Of a stretch of 64,000 bases of DNA, positions 45,368-58,264 are shown one piece after another. Numbering within the stretch: position 1 is the stretch's first letter; each line of letters begins with the position of its first letter. The notes under the pieces are model-generated. The model made no database searches, was not told where the DNA came from, and saw only the letters and a list, made by a program, of their open reading frames with translations. The stretch is from Macrostomum hystrix. Lineage: Eukaryota > Platyhelminthes > Macrostomidae. Location: NCBI GenBank assembly GCA_950097015.1, contig CATNEN010000001.1, positions 25,411,001 through 25,475,000 on the forward strand. The letters are read 5' to 3'. The translations under genes were made by a program, and so were the position numbers.

Positions 45368-45920
45368 TTTCGGGCAATGAGAATCGATTTGGGGAATGGG
45401 GATCGATGGGGGAATGGGATCGAGTAGGGGGAATGGGGATCGAGTTAAGGGAATGAGAATCGAGTTGAGTGAATGGGGATCGATTTTAGGGAATGGGGAT
45501 CGATTTGGGGGAATGGGGATTGAGTTGAAGGGAATGGGGATCAAGTTGAGGGAATGGGGATCGAGTTGGGGAATGGGGATCGAGTTGGGGAATGGGGATC
45601 GAGTTGGGGGAATGGGGATCGAGTTGGGGGAATGTGGATCGAGTTGGGGGAATGTGGATCGAGTTGAGGGAATGCGGATCGAGTTGGGGGAATGGGGATC
45701 GAGTTGGGGAATGGGGATCGAGTTGGGGGAATGGGGATCGAGTTGAGGGAATGGGGATCGAGTTGGGGGAATGGGGATCGAGTTGGGGGAATGTGGATCG
45801 AGTTGAGGGAATGGGGATCGAGTTGAGGGAATGGGGATCGAGTTGAGGGAATGGGGATCGAGTGGAGGGAATGGGGGGTCGAGTGGAGGTAATGGGAATC
45901 GAGTTAAAGGAATGGGGATC
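45368..45920. repeat. 19/20-bp minisatellite
   Basis: About 28 copies of GGAATGGGGATCGAGTTGGG with one-base length changes and TTGAG, ATGTGG and TTTAG variants. Confidence 0.96.
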
Positions 45921-46827
45921 CAATAGAGTGGATTAGGGATACAGTAGTTGAGAGCATTACTAGCTTGTATGAGCCAATTTCAAATTCGAGTCCAGTTTGT
46001 TAAACTTGAGTTGCATTTTCAACCCACCTTGAACTGAAAGTGCGGCAGCCACCGAACCGCAGCTGCATGAAATCCGGTTTCAACCGGTTCAGTCGCTGTC
46101 TATGGCGCATTTGTTCAGCGCCTTTCTGCAGTTTTGTAAAAGTTCGCGGAGTTGGGGTGGGTGTCTTTCGAGTCGCTTTCTCAAGCCCGCCCTCCCGAGT
46201 TCTCAAAGTGCTGAGCACTGACGGCCCCCAGCCGCTCATCTCAAAATAAGTTTTGTTGATTTTATCTTTTGTTTCAATTCAACTGCTGCATTGTGCTTGA
46301 CTGCTCAATTATCTTCTGCTCAGCTTTAGTCCCTATGTCTGCCCAGAGCTGCTCACTTGAGTTCACTTTTTTCTCTGCCTAGCCGACTCATTTTATTGAA
46401 ATTCCATTTGAAGCAGCTCAGATTTTGGCCCTGCTCACCCTGAGCAGTGCTCACTGTTGTCTCCAGTTTGCACTGCAGGGCAGCTGGCTGAGGGAGGGCC
46501 GATGGACTCAGAATAAGGACCTCTAAAAATAGCACCTGCACTCTGTGAGCAGATTCGAAAACCCGATGAGATGCTCAGAATTCAAGTTGAATGGAATCGG
46601 CCATGGCAGAGAGAATTTTAGCAGCACAAATGCCTGATTCTGCAGCCTGGGCTCGAACCCACAGCCTGCGGAGTCCCAGCCGATTCTCCCAACTGCCGTC
46701 ACTCTGCAGGACATTTATAATTATGATTTATGATTCCAGCTGGCTCACCATGGGAGCGGGCAGAGGACATTGCAGCAGGAGGCGCCCACGACTGCAAGAG
46801 ACAGAAGAGCGAGAGAATGAAGGGATT
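45921..46827. other. Spacer with a tRNA-like SINE head
   Basis: Unique DNA apart from the minus-strand tRNA-like sequence at 46,637-46,712. No coding region seen. Confidence 0.5.
46637..46712 (-). mobile_element. tRNA-like SINE head, third family
   Basis: The minus strand reads ACGGCAGTTGGGAGA, an A-box-like segment, then GTGGGTTCGAGCCCAGGC, a near-perfect B box. It lacks a complete acceptor stem pairing and runs into AT-poor unique DNA, so I call a tRNA-derived element rather than a tRNA gene. No target-site duplication found. Confidence 0.45.
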
Positions 46828-47358
46828 AGCATGTCTTAAAGGGATTAGCATGTCCTACAAGGATTAGCATGTCCTACAAGGATTAGCATGTCTTAAAGGG
46901 ATTAGCATGTCCTACAAGGATTAGCATGTCCTACAAGGATTAGCATGTCCTACAAGGATTAGCATGTCCTACAAGGATTAGCATGTCCTACAAGGATTAG
47001 CATGTCGTACAAGGATTAGCATATCCTACAAGGATTAGCATGTCCTACAAGGATTAGCATGTCTTAAAGGGATTAGCATGTCCTACAAGGATTAGCATGT
47101 CCTACAAGGATTAGCATGTCCTACAAGGATTAGCATGTCCTACAAGGATTAGCATGTCCTACAAGGATTAGCATGTCCTACAAGGATTAGCATGTCCTAC
47201 AAGGATTAGCATGTCTTAAAGGGATTAGCATGTCCTACAAGGATTAGCATGTCCTACAAGGATTAGCATGTCCTACAAGGATTAGCATGTCCTACAAGGA
47301 TTAGCATGTCCTACAAGGATTAGCATGTCCTACCAGGATTAGCATGTCCAGCATGGAT
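46828..47358. repeat. 19-bp minisatellite, left block
   Basis: About 28 copies of CAAGGATTAGCATGTCCTA, with occasional TTAAAGGGATTAG units. GGATTA in each copy matches the K50 homeodomain (Otx/bicoid) core. The same unit returns at 48,850. Confidence 0.97.
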
Positions 47359-47974
47359 TAGCGACTTTGCCTGTAGTTTTAAGTTAAGACCATTCTCCGC
47401 ATTAATTTTCTTAATTTTATATTTTGAGTCCGAGGTTTCGTCAAACTGAGTTGAGTGAGTGCGAATTAATTTTCATTAGCCTTGAGCAGACATTATGCCC
47501 GGAAGATATTACGTCGACAATGCGACAATAAATCCAGTTCGAAACGGTTGAGCAGCCCTGCACCGTAAGTCCTGAGCAGTGCTAGGCTTGGGGATGCTAT
47601 TTTATTTTTTATAACCGACCGCTTGTTTTACTGCACTGAAAACGGCCCGTCGACCTCCCCCGCTCCGAGAGCGCAGGTGAAAGAAGCTGAGAGACGGGCC
47701 GGGCAGGGATGGAGACTCGCTGCGACAAACTCGAGAAACTGGAGGCTGCGGACTGGCGCCACCTGCTTTGCCCTTTTCCATTGTGAGCCGCAGACTGGGC
47801 GGCTGCTTTCAAACTCAAATTTATTTTCAGTGCCACAATGAGCACAAATTGCCCAGCCAAGAATAAGCAAATATATGAAGTGACTCAAATCAGTTCTCAC
47901 TTTTAGCAAACCGATTGGGCAGGAAATGGCTGGATTTTACTCTGTGCTCACCTTGAGCTGTGGCTTAGTGAGGA
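47359..47974. other. Unique block duplicated downstream
   Basis: Resembles 49,340-49,720: both carry AATCCAGTTCGAA, ACCGACCGCTTGTTT, CGCTCCGAGAGCGCAG and TGAAAGAAGCTGAGAGA in order. No coding region seen. Confidence 0.6.
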
Positions 47975-48735
47975 GCCCTTAACACCCTCTGCCTTCTCTG
48001 ACACCCTCTGCCTTCCCTGACACCCTCTGCCTTCCCTGACACCCTCTGCCTTCCCTGACACCCTCTGCCTTCCCTGACACCCTCTGCCTTCCCTGACACC
48101 CTCTGCCATCCCTGACACCCTCTGCCATCTCTGACACCCTCTGCCTTCCCTGACACCCTCTGCCTTCCCTGACACCCTCTGCCTTCCCTGACACCCTCTG
48201 CCATCCCTGACACCCTCTGCCATCCCTGACACCCACTGCAATCTCTGACACCCTCTGCCATCCCTGACACCCTCTGCCATATCTGAAACCCTCTGCCTTC
48301 CCTGACACCCTCTGCCTTCCCTGACACCCTCTGCCATCCCTGACACCCTCTGCCATCCCTGACACCCTCTGCCATATCTGAAACCCTCTGCCTTCCCTGA
48401 CGTCCTCTGCCTTCCCTGACACCCTCTGCCTTCCCTGACACCCTCTGCCATATCTGACACCCTCTGCCTTCCCTGACACCCTCTGCCTTCCCTGACACCC
48501 TCCGCCTTCCCTGACACCCTCTGCCTTCCCTGACACCCTCTGCCATCCCTGACACCCTCTGCCATGCCTGACACCCTCTGCCATGCCTGACACCCTCTGC
48601 CATATCTGACACCATCTGCCTTCCCTGACACCCTCCGCCTTCCCTGACACCCTCTGCCTTCCATGACACCCTCTGCCTTCCCTGACACCCTCTGCCTTCC
48701 CTGACACCTTCTGCCATATCTGACACCCTCTGCCA
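47975..48735. repeat. 19-bp minisatellite
   Basis: About 40 copies of CCTGACACCCTCTGCCTTC with CCATC and CATAT variants. Its minus strand is open in several frames for 250-300 codons, an artefact of a stop-free unit. Confidence 0.97.
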
Positions 48736-48849
48736 CCCTTGTTAGCCTCCGAAGAATTAGATTGGAAACAGGCAAAGCCTGCTGACTCGCAATTATAGCT
48801 CGACTCAAAGGCTGTCCAATTAAGGTGAGCTTCGCTAGGTCCGACAAGC

Positions 48850-49166
48850 GTACAAGGATTAGCATGTCCTACAAGGACTAGCATGTCCTACAAGGATTAG
48901 CATGTTCTACAAGGATTAGCATGTCCTACTAGGATTAGCATGTTCTACAAGGATTAGCATGTCCTACAAGGATTAGCATGTCCTACAAGGATTAGCATGT
49001 TCTACAAGGATTAGCATGTTCTACAAGGATTAGCATGTTCTACAAGGATTAGCATGTTCTACAAGGATTATAGCATGTCCTACAAGGATTAGCATGTCCT
49101 ACCAGGATTAGCATGTCCTACAGGGATTAGCATGTCCTACAAGGATTAGCTTGTACTACAAGGATC
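48850..49166. repeat. 19-bp minisatellite, right block
   Basis: About 17 copies of the same CAAGGATTAGCATGTCCTA unit as 46,828-47,358, with a distinctive GTTCTA variant. Confidence 0.96.
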
Positions 49167-50843
49167 GCATAAGATTTCTGCGAAAAATTCGAAAGCAAAT
49201 GGTGCTGGTCAAACGGGATGCCGAATGTTAATTAAAAAGATACATTTTTACTTGAGCCGAATGTGAGGCCGGATGAGCTGGGATCGAGTTGAGTGAATCG
49301 GCGCGAGTTAAGGTAATGGGTTTGAAAAAAATCTATAAATTTGTCATTTTGAGTCAGAGGTTTTTCATGCTAATTTTTTATGTGATAACCTTGAGCTGAA
49401 ATTGTGTTCGCAAGCGAGACTGAGACAATGAATCCAGTTCGAACCAGTTTAGCTGTTTTGCACCTTAAGTTTTGGGGATGCACTTTGATTACTTTTTTAA
49501 CCGACCGCTTGTTTACTGCATCTCAATTAAATAGCCATTCGGCCTTCCCTCGCTCCGAGAGCGCAGATGAAAGAAGCTGAGAGATGGGCCGAGCAGAGGG
49601 CGATTCCACAATTCCATAAACACTAGAAACTTGCGGCTGCGGAGTGGCGCCACGTGCATTGCCCTATTGAACGTGAGCTGAGAAACTTGTCCACTGACGA
49701 AAATAGACAAACAATAATAGGCAAAGATATGAAGAGATGCAAATAAATAATTTACGTTCAGTGAAGTGATAGAAACGAAATCTACTGCCAGTAGCTGTGG
49801 CTTAGCACAAAGCCGATGAAATATTCTGAAACGGACACACTTTTTTGCTTTCGCAAAAGCAACGCAAACATTTTTGCTACAGAACAGGATGGGAAGCCTC
49901 CTTGCTTGCATCGCCCCTGAGCCTGAATATAGAACCTGGAAGGACACTTCCCACGAATCCCGGGGTTGTAATGTAAATTAACTCGTAAAATACACAAGTA
50001 ATAACAAAAAGTATTTGTCCTTTAGTAAATTAGAATTCATTAAAGATTTGGGGGACTGTTTTGGCTTAACGAAACGAATTATTTTATTTTTTATATGGCG
50101 CTATATAATCTAAGACATACAATTCAGACTGAACGGACAATATTTAAGCAGTTTTTTCCGAGAAGAGAGATCTAAACTAATGCCTACTACTTAAACCGAT
50201 TGTGGTCTGTGGAGGTTTCGTCTTTCAGCTCATTTTTTGGTGAATCTGACTGTTAAACTGAACCTTCCATGCACAGTATAATCTAGTGATGTAATTTATA
50301 TGTTTTAATATAAAAAACAACAGTAAGAGTGCTATTAATAATATCTACTGTACTACATAATTACTTAAAAGAGTTGTTGTAATCTCCAGCTGGTATTTTT
50401 AATAAATCTCTCTCATAATTGCTAAGTTGTCACAATAATTCATTATGCAAAGACAATTTAGAAAGAATAACCCTACACAGAATTTTATTTGCTGTAATTG
50501 TCACATGGGATAAAATTAAGCATCTGTCTTTAGTTCTGTATTTTTAATGCTTAATGCTAATGGTTCTTTCAACTGAACGATCCACTTAAAAAATAAATAT
50601 GTGGTAATTTTTTAAACGATTTTGCTAGTGCATTTAAACAATTATGCATTACACAATGAATTTGTTTCCAAGAAATTATTATAAGTAGTGTAAGTTGTAA
50701 AATATTTGAAAGCTGGTAATGTGTCTGTGTATATTTCTTAGAATTATATATTTTTTTTGTTTATCTTGCTACAAAATGATTGTCTACTTGTACATTAGTT
50801 ATTTATTGAATATTATAACAACTTTGGTAGCCCTAGTAACCCT
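49167..50843. other. AT-rich DNA before the duplication junction
   Basis: 49,340-49,720 is a diverged copy of 47,430-47,900. From 49,980 to 50,843 it is AT-rich unique DNA with no gene seen. It abuts copy 2 at 50,844. Confidence 0.55.
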
Positions 50844-50870
50844 AGAGCTGTCTCACCTGAGATCTTCCAG

Positions 50871-53167
50871 TGCGCGAGCAGACGCTGTACCTGAAGGCTG
50901 ATCGACCGCTGCGGCCGGGCGATCGACTCACCACTCGACTGACCAGCAGCGACGATGCCGACGAAGAAATGACCGCCGCCGACAATGCCGAGGCTGCTGA
51001 TCCGCAGGAACTCCAGCAGGTCCGCGTAGAAGACGACGATTGCGATGATGACGAGTCCGCGGTGCGTCCTGAAGCAGCCGAGCCGCAGAAGAGAGCGGCG
51101 AGCGTCGACCCCTGCGGCTCCGACAGTCGGCTGGCCAAGACGCCGCGCCTGCAGACGGGCCGCGCCCAGAAGACCGAAGCCGCCGTCCGCTCTCGGATCC
51201 GCAGCTGCGCCAGGTGCGGCCTGTACTTCACCTCGGCCTGGATGCTGCGCACCCACCGCCAGTTCCACGGCCTGTTCGACAGCGGCGCAACCGCCCAGCT
51301 GCGGAGACGGCGGCGACGACCGCTGCGCGACAGTCGGCCGGAGCTGGTGCTGGCGGCTCCCGTGCTCAGTGACTGGGGCAGCATCTCCTACGTGCCAGTC
51401 AGCCCAGCGCAGTACTCGACTGAGGCTCCGCAGCGGCTGCAGCTGCGGCAGCGAAGGCTGCAGCAGCCGCAGCTGGAGGAGCAACCGATGATGGAGCAGC
51501 AGGAAGCTGGCTCGGATGTTAGCGGGTGAGTATCTGTGCAAATACAATCTCTCTAATCAGTGGCTTCAGTTTCTCGCACCGCCTCTGATCTCTGAAACCC
51601 GCGATTCTGTGAAACCCAGCAGCGGCTGCTCGCCAGATCTGCCATCTGAGACCGCGGCGCTGGACCTGACCCTGCCCAGAGCGCCGTCTCCGCCGAGGAG
51701 CACCGTCAGTGCGGGACCATTGTCCAGAGCGGCCCCCAGCCTTCAGCAGCAGCAGCAGCCCAGGCAGCGCAGCCAGCCGCCAGTCGACGGCCTCGACCAG
51801 CAGAGCCGCCCGGGCCCAGAGCAGTCGCCGAGTCCGAGAGGAAATCTCAGCCTTCGGCCGGCCCCGTGTCCAGCCTGATGAGTGTGTGCAAGGACTGCAA
51901 GATCGGCTTCTTCAACTACAACAACTACGTTGTGCACCGCTCTCTATACTGCCAGAGCAGCCGCTTGGCTCAGGGGGCTGGCACACCCGGCAACTCGGGC
52001 CGCACAGCCAAGCTGCCACTGCAGCAGCAGCAGCAGCCAGCCATCCAGCTGCAGGAGCAAAAGCAGACTCCAATCCTAGCAGTTCCTGTTCTGCCAACAC
52101 CCAAGCTCGAGGCCCAACCCCCTGCGGTAGCCGGCAGCGCGAGTCACTCTCCCACTGGATCAGCTGAGCGCAAATTCCAGTGCCCCTACTGCCAGATCCG
52201 ATTCCACTCGCCATCCACCCTCACAGCGCATCAGGCGTTCTACTGCCCGGAGAATCCAGACAAAACTGCGCCCTCCAACACGGCCACCAACACACTGCCA
52301 TCGACTGCCGCAGCTCCAGCTGCTGCTGCTGCTGCTGCTGCTGCCTCTGCATCGACTGCCGACAGTTCGGCATCAGCCACGTCAGCTGCCGCCACCGGCG
52401 ACGCGGCAGGGTCCGGCTGCAGTCAGCCGTCCTGGCTGCCGATCTCTCTGGACGTCGGTGGAAGCGGAGCCGGCGGCTACAAGTGCTCCATCTGCGGCTA
52501 CATCGGCCAGACTGAGCGCGGCATGAAGATGCACGCCAAGGTGCACTGCGGCTTCGGCGGCGGCAGCGGCCTCGGCACCGTGGCGGCTCCCAGCGGCGGC
52601 AGCTCCTCCTCAGCGCTGTCCCCATCGGAGACTTCAACAGGCGACGGCATCCGGCTGCCGAACGCCTTCGCCGGCGACCTGCTGTGCAGCATGAGCCCAG
52701 AGGAGCTCGGCATGCTGCAGCACAAAACACAGCCCTACAGCAAGCGGAGAACTTTTAAACGAGTGGCGTCGCCACTGGCGCAGCAGCAGCAGCAGACACT
52801 CCAGCTGCCACTGTCGCTTCACCCGGAGCTGCTCCGACATCAGCTCCAACAGCTGCATCAGCAGCACCAGCTGGCCATCTCTGCTGCCGGAGCCAGCGCC
52901 GCAGCCGCTGCTGCTGCGGCCGTTGCTGGAGCTGGCTTTCGACTGAGCCATTGCGGCAGAGACAGCGAAGATGCTCAGCAGCAGCAGCAGCTGGATCAGC
53001 TGGTCTGTGTTCGCTGCGGCGAGTCATTTGAACAGCTGGAGTCCCTGCTGGAGCATCAGGAGACCGCCTGCGCCGGCCTGAGCACCACTGCCGCGGCTGC
53101 CGTAGAAGCGGCGGCTGCGGCCGTCAAGCTGGAGGTGCGGGCAGCTGACAGCCTTGGCAGAGTTTAG
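50871..53167 (+). pseudogene. Truncated, frameshifted copy of the FOG-like gene
   Basis: Contains only the counterparts of exon 4 (50,871-51,525) and exon 5 (51,620-53,167). Exons 1-3 with most of the PR domain are absent because the duplication begins in intron 3. Near 51,838 it has two extra bases (CCGAGAGGAAA against CCGAGGAAA in copy 1), which shifts the frame and gives a stop at 51,876, before fingers 2-5. A separate 6-bp insertion near 52,375 keeps frame. High identity with copy 1 shows the loss is recent. Confidence 0.85.
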
Positions 53168-53892
53168 TGGATGCGGCTCAACATTATCTATGCGTAATAT
53201 ACTACTGCCCTTCTCTATGATGCCATTTCAATACATCAATGGGCTGCAGATGGGATTCGAATACAACCTTTGAATGCTTCTGTGACTGGGAATCAGGATT
53301 CTTCGAATCATGGGAATCTGACGACAGGGGATTCTGTGAATCATGGGGATTGGGGAAAGATTGGATTCTGTGAATCATGGGGATTGGGGAAAGATGGGAT
53401 TCTGTGAATCATGGGGATTGGGGAAAGATGGGATTCTGTGAATCATGGGGATTGGGGAAAGATGGGATTCTTTTAATTATGGAAATTTGTTAAAATGGGA
53501 TTCTATGAATCATGGGGATTGGGGAAAGATGAATTATTTAAAATATCTTTTCATCCCGCCCGCAGTCCAGTAGGACATGAGTTTAAACAATAAACAATTT
53601 CAAATTTAGATTCTGAAGACTTATATTGTTTAGCCAAGTGACACACCCGCCAATTACAATTTACTGCACAGTGAATACACTTTGAATTGCTTAAAAATTA
53701 TTGTGCTTCAAATAGCAGAAAAATCTGTACATCAATACTTGTGAGTAGTATGTGACATGCAAATATATTCATTGTTGCCCTGGCAACCAAATTTGCAAAG
53801 CTGCTCCAATCACGGACAGCAATCACGCATATAAACTATTTGTGATTATTGTGTTCTAGTCTACTGTCTTATCAATTGTTAGATTTATCTCA
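53168..53892. other. 3' flank of the FOG-like pseudogene
   Basis: Counterpart of 21,183-21,821. The roughly 34-bp GGAATCATGGGGATTGGGG unit is expanded here (about 53,300-53,535, five or more copies). AATAAA is kept at 53,589. Confidence 0.7.
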
Positions 53893-56800
53893 TGTTTTTA
53901 TGTCACTCTCTCATGTCTTCTGTCACCCTCTCATATCTTCTGTCACTCTCTCATGTCTTTTGTCACTCTCTCATATCTTCTATCACTCTCACATGTCTTT
54001 TGTCACTCTCTCATATCTTCTGTCACTCTCTCATATCTTCTGTCACTCTCTCATGTCTTTTGTCACTCTCTCATATCTTTTATCACTCTCTCATGTCTTC
54101 TGTCACTCTCTCATGTCTTCTGTCACTCTCTCATATCTTCTGTGACTCTCCCATGTCTTCTGTCACTCTCTCATATCTTCTGTCACTCTCTCATGTCTTC
54201 TGTCACTCTCTCATGTCTTTTGTCACTCTCTCATGTCTTCTGTCACTCTCTCATGTCTTCTGTCACTCTCTCATGTCTTCTGTCACTCTCTCATATCTTC
54301 TGTCACTCTCTCTTATCTTCTGTCACTCTCTCATGTCTTCTGTCACTCTCTCATATCTTCTGTCACTCTCTCATATCTTCTCTCACTCTCTCATGTCTTC
54401 TGTCACTCTCTCATGTCTTCTGTCACTCTCTCATGTCTTCTGTCACTCTCTCATGTCTTCTGTCACTCTCTCTTATCTTCTGTCACTCTCTCATATCTTC
54501 TGTCACTCTCTCATATCTTCTCTCACTCTCTCATGTCTTCTGTCACTCTCTCATGTCTTCTGTCACTCTCTCATGTCTTCTGTCACTCTCTCATGTCTTC
54601 TGTCACTCTCTCATATCTTCTGTCACTCTCTCATGTCTTCTGTCACTCTCTCATATCTTCTGTCACTCTCTCATATCTTTTATCACTCTCTCATGTCTTA
54701 TGTCACTCTCTCATATCTTCTGTCACTCTCTAATTTCTTCTGTCACTCTCCCATGTCTTCTGTCACTCTCTCATGTCTTCTGTCACTCTCTCATATCTTC
54801 TGTCACTCTCTCATATCTTTTATCACTCTCTCATGTCTTATGTCACTCTCTCATGTCTTTTGTCACTCTCTCATATCTTCTATCACTCTCACATGTCTTT
54901 TGTCACTCTCTCATATCTTCTGTCACTCTCTCATATCTTCTGTCACTCTCTCATGTCTTTTGTCACTCTCTCATATCTTTTATCACTCTCTCATGTCTTC
55001 TGTCACTCTCTCATGTCTTCTGTCACTCTCTCATATCTTCTGTGACTCTCTCATGTCTTCTGTCACTCTCTCATATCTTCTGTCACTCTCTCATGTCTTC
55101 TGTCACTCTCTCATGTCTTTTGTCACTCTCTCATGTCTTCTGTCACTCTCTCATGTCTTCTGTCACTCTCTCATGTCTTCTGTCACTCTCTCATATCTTC
55201 TGTCACTCTCTCTTATCTTCTGTCACTCTCTCATGTCTTCTGTCACTCTCTCATATCTTCTGTCACTCTCTCATATCTTCTCTCACTCTCTCATGTCTTC
55301 TGTCACTCTCTCATGTCTTCTGTCACTCTCTCATGTCTTCTGTCACTCTCTCATGTCTTCTGTCACTCTCTCTTATCTTCTGTCACTCTCTCATATCTTC
55401 TGTCACTCTCTCATATCTTCTCTCACTCTCTCATGTCTTCTGTCACTCTCTCATGTCTTCTGTCACTCTCTCATGTCTTCTGTCACTCTCTCATGTCTTC
55501 TGTCACTCTCTCATATCTTCTGTCACTCTCTCATGTCTTCTGTCACTCTCTCATATCTTCTGTCACTCTCTCATATCTTTTATCACTCTCTCATGTCTTA
55601 TGTCACTCTCTCATATCTTCTGTCACTCTCTAATTTCTTCTGTCACTCTCCCATGTCTTCTGTCACTCTCTCATGTCTTCTGTCACTCTCTCATATCTTC
55701 TGTCACTCTCTCATATCTTTTATCACTCTCTCATGTCTTATGTCACTCTCTCATATCTTCTGTCACTCTCTAATTTCTTCTGTCACTCTCCCATGTCTTC
55801 TGTCACTCTCTCATGTCTTCTGTCACCCTCTCATATCTTCTCTCACTCTCTCATATCTTCTGTCACTCTCTCATATCTTCTGTCACCCTCTCATGTCTTC
55901 TGTCACTCTCTCATGTCTTCTGTCATTTCTCATATCTTCTGTCACTCTCTCATATCTTCTGTCACTCTCTCATATCTTCTGTCACTCTCTCATGTCTTCT
56001 GTCACTCTCTCATATCTTCTGTCACTCTCTCATGTCTTCTGTCACCCTCTCATATCTTCTGTCACTCTCTCATATCTTCTGTCACTCTCTCATATCTTCT
56101 GTCACTCTCTCATGTCTTCTGTCACTCTCTCATATCTTCTGTCACTCTCTCATATCTTCTGTCACTCTCTCATATCTTCTGTCACTCTCTCATGTCTTCT
56201 GTCACTCTCATATCTTCTGTCACTCTCTCATGTCTTCTGTCACTCTCTCATATCTTCTGTCACTCTCTCATGTCTTCTGCTGTCACTCTCTCATGTCTTC
56301 TGTCACTCTCTCATATCTTCTGTCACTCTCTCATATCTTCTGTCACTCTCCCATATCTTCTGTCACTCTCTCATGTCTTCTGTCACTCTCTCATATCTTC
56401 TGTCACTCTCTCATATCTTCTGTCACTCTCCCATATCTTCTGTCACTCTCTCATGTCTTCTGTCACTCTCTCATATCTTCTGTCACTCTCTCATGTCTTC
56501 TGTCACTCTCTCATATCTTCTGTCACTCTCTCATATCTTCTGTCACTCTCTCATATCTTCTGTCACTCTCTCATGTCTTCTGTCACTCTCATATCTTCTG
56601 TCACTCTCTCATGTCTTCTGTCACTCTCTCATATCTTCTGTCACTCTCTCATGTCTTCTGTCACTCTCTCATATCTTCTGTCACTCTCTCATGTCTTCTG
56701 TCACTCTCCCATGTCTTCTGTCACTCTCTCATGTCTTCTGTCACTCTCTCATATCTTCTGTCACTCTCTCATATCTTCTGTCACTCTCTCATGTCTTCTG

Positions 56801-56925
56801 TCACTCTCTCATATATTCTGTCACTCTCTCATATCTTCTGTCACTCTCTCATGTCTTCTGTCACTCTCCCATGTCTTCTGTCACTCTCTCATGTCTTCTG
56901 TCACTCTCTCATATATTCTATCACT
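53893..56925. repeat. 20-bp minisatellite, expanded copy-2 allele
   Basis: About 150 copies of TCTTCTGTCACTCTCTCATA, against about 33 in copy 1. Units 53,941-54,840 and 54,841-55,740 match almost base for base at a 900-bp (45-unit) offset, and a 120-bp block recurs near 55,681. All plus-strand frames lack stops, producing a false 1025-codon frame. Confidence 0.97.
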
Positions 56926-57442
56926 CCCATCGAATTGTCCCTTCAGCAAACACATTGGCAATGAATTAGCAGCTCAACAACATAACATAGACGGTGGCAG
57001 TGCCAGAGCATTCGTCTGCGTCTTTAGCAATGGTGGAGGAGTCAGGAAGTGACAAATTTCAATGCGCGATGTACGCTACTCGAATGCTTGGTTGTTAGTA
57101 GTATAAAACGCATTCGCAATACAGAAATGAGATCAGACTCACCGCTTCTCCATTTCTAGTGAGCACAGACAGGCTGGATTTCACTCCCATGCTGGAGAAT
57201 TCTCCAATCTCCGAATGGCGACACTTGCTCCAGCCGATGAAGCTAGAGAGTCTGTACATAACATGGTTGCGAATTCCATTTCTGAAGGAATTTTATTGAT
57301 TCGTTTTATCATTTCGGTAACCCAATTAAGTCGACAATCCTTACCATTTAGAGATCTTCAGTGCACCCAACAAGCTGCAAAACTGATGTAACTGGGGGAT
57401 GGAACAATACGAGCGCTAGAAATCCCACCGTGCTGATCCCAA
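56926..57442. other. Conserved flank with empty SINE site
   Basis: Counterpart of 22,487-23,600 without the 579-bp SINE: CTCCGAATGGCGAC occurs once near 57,210. Ends at the AA target of the DNA transposon. Confidence 0.75.
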
Positions 57443-57479
57443 CCCTGGACCCCCGATCCACGGACTACTCAAGTAGACT

Positions 57480-57497
57480 ACTATCTACTACTACTAT

Positions 57498-57592
<95 letters not shown>

Positions 57593-57607
57593 TCTACTAT
57601 CTACTAG
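57480..57607. repeat. (ACT)n microsatellite
   Basis: About 40 ACT triplets with a few CTATCT interruptions, inside the DNA transposon. Confidence 0.96.
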
Positions 57608-58264
57608 TGGACTACTATCTACTAGTGGTCCTTGCCCCGATCATGGATAAATCATGCATGGTCCATGTGCAAATACATGCATGTAGCATGCATGAAGCAT
57701 GTATGTTTTATCCATGTTCCATGCATGTTACATGCATGGGTATCCATGTGTTAACCGTGTGTTTTCTAAAAACATGCGTGACTTATCCATGCGTGCAAGC
57801 CGCACATGCATGTTTTGCCCATGAATATCCCAAGCACTATATACATGCACTTTCTGTGGATGCAGTCAGATGTAGGAAGCAAACCCAAAGCGAATTGTGG
57901 AATTCAAAAGAAATAAAAAAGCCTGTAATATAAACATCATGCAGTCAAAGGAAGCAGCATCAGTTAATTTATGACTAGGCTCAGTTCCATGCTAAGAGGT
58001 AAAATAGCGAAGTTATACTGTTTATAAAATATACTTGGAGGTTGCAAATTACGCTCGTATTATCATGTGATAGTGATCAACACATAATTTGTGCAACGTA
58101 GTAGAAAGTGAGATATTAGATGAAAAAACCGCCAATCGCTTACAATTACATCATTAAAATGCGTAGAAAGTTGCAGAGTGCAATACAGAAAGCAACAAAG
58201 TAGCACATCAATATACAGTATGAGCATTCACAAGTATGACAGGAGTACGTACATTCGAAAGAAG

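Noticed and set aside
47948..48865. Minus-strand frames of about 300 codons with GCQ/AEGV repeats
   Set aside because: Translation of the 19-bp array in all three registers.
51866..53167. Separate intact zinc-finger gene in copy 2
   Set aside because: The open frame after the frameshift is just the original exon 5 frame; it has no upstream exon or promoter of its own and starts without a supported initiator.
53892..56969. 1025-codon frame of Ser/Leu/His repeats
   Set aside because: A stop-free 20-bp unit read over 3 kb; the copy-1 equivalent is a much shorter frame, as expected for unstable repeat length.
57361..57933. 190-codon frame with a poly-Thr tract
   Set aside because: The Thr tract is the (ACT)n microsatellite inside the DNA transposon and the frame crosses the transposon boundary.
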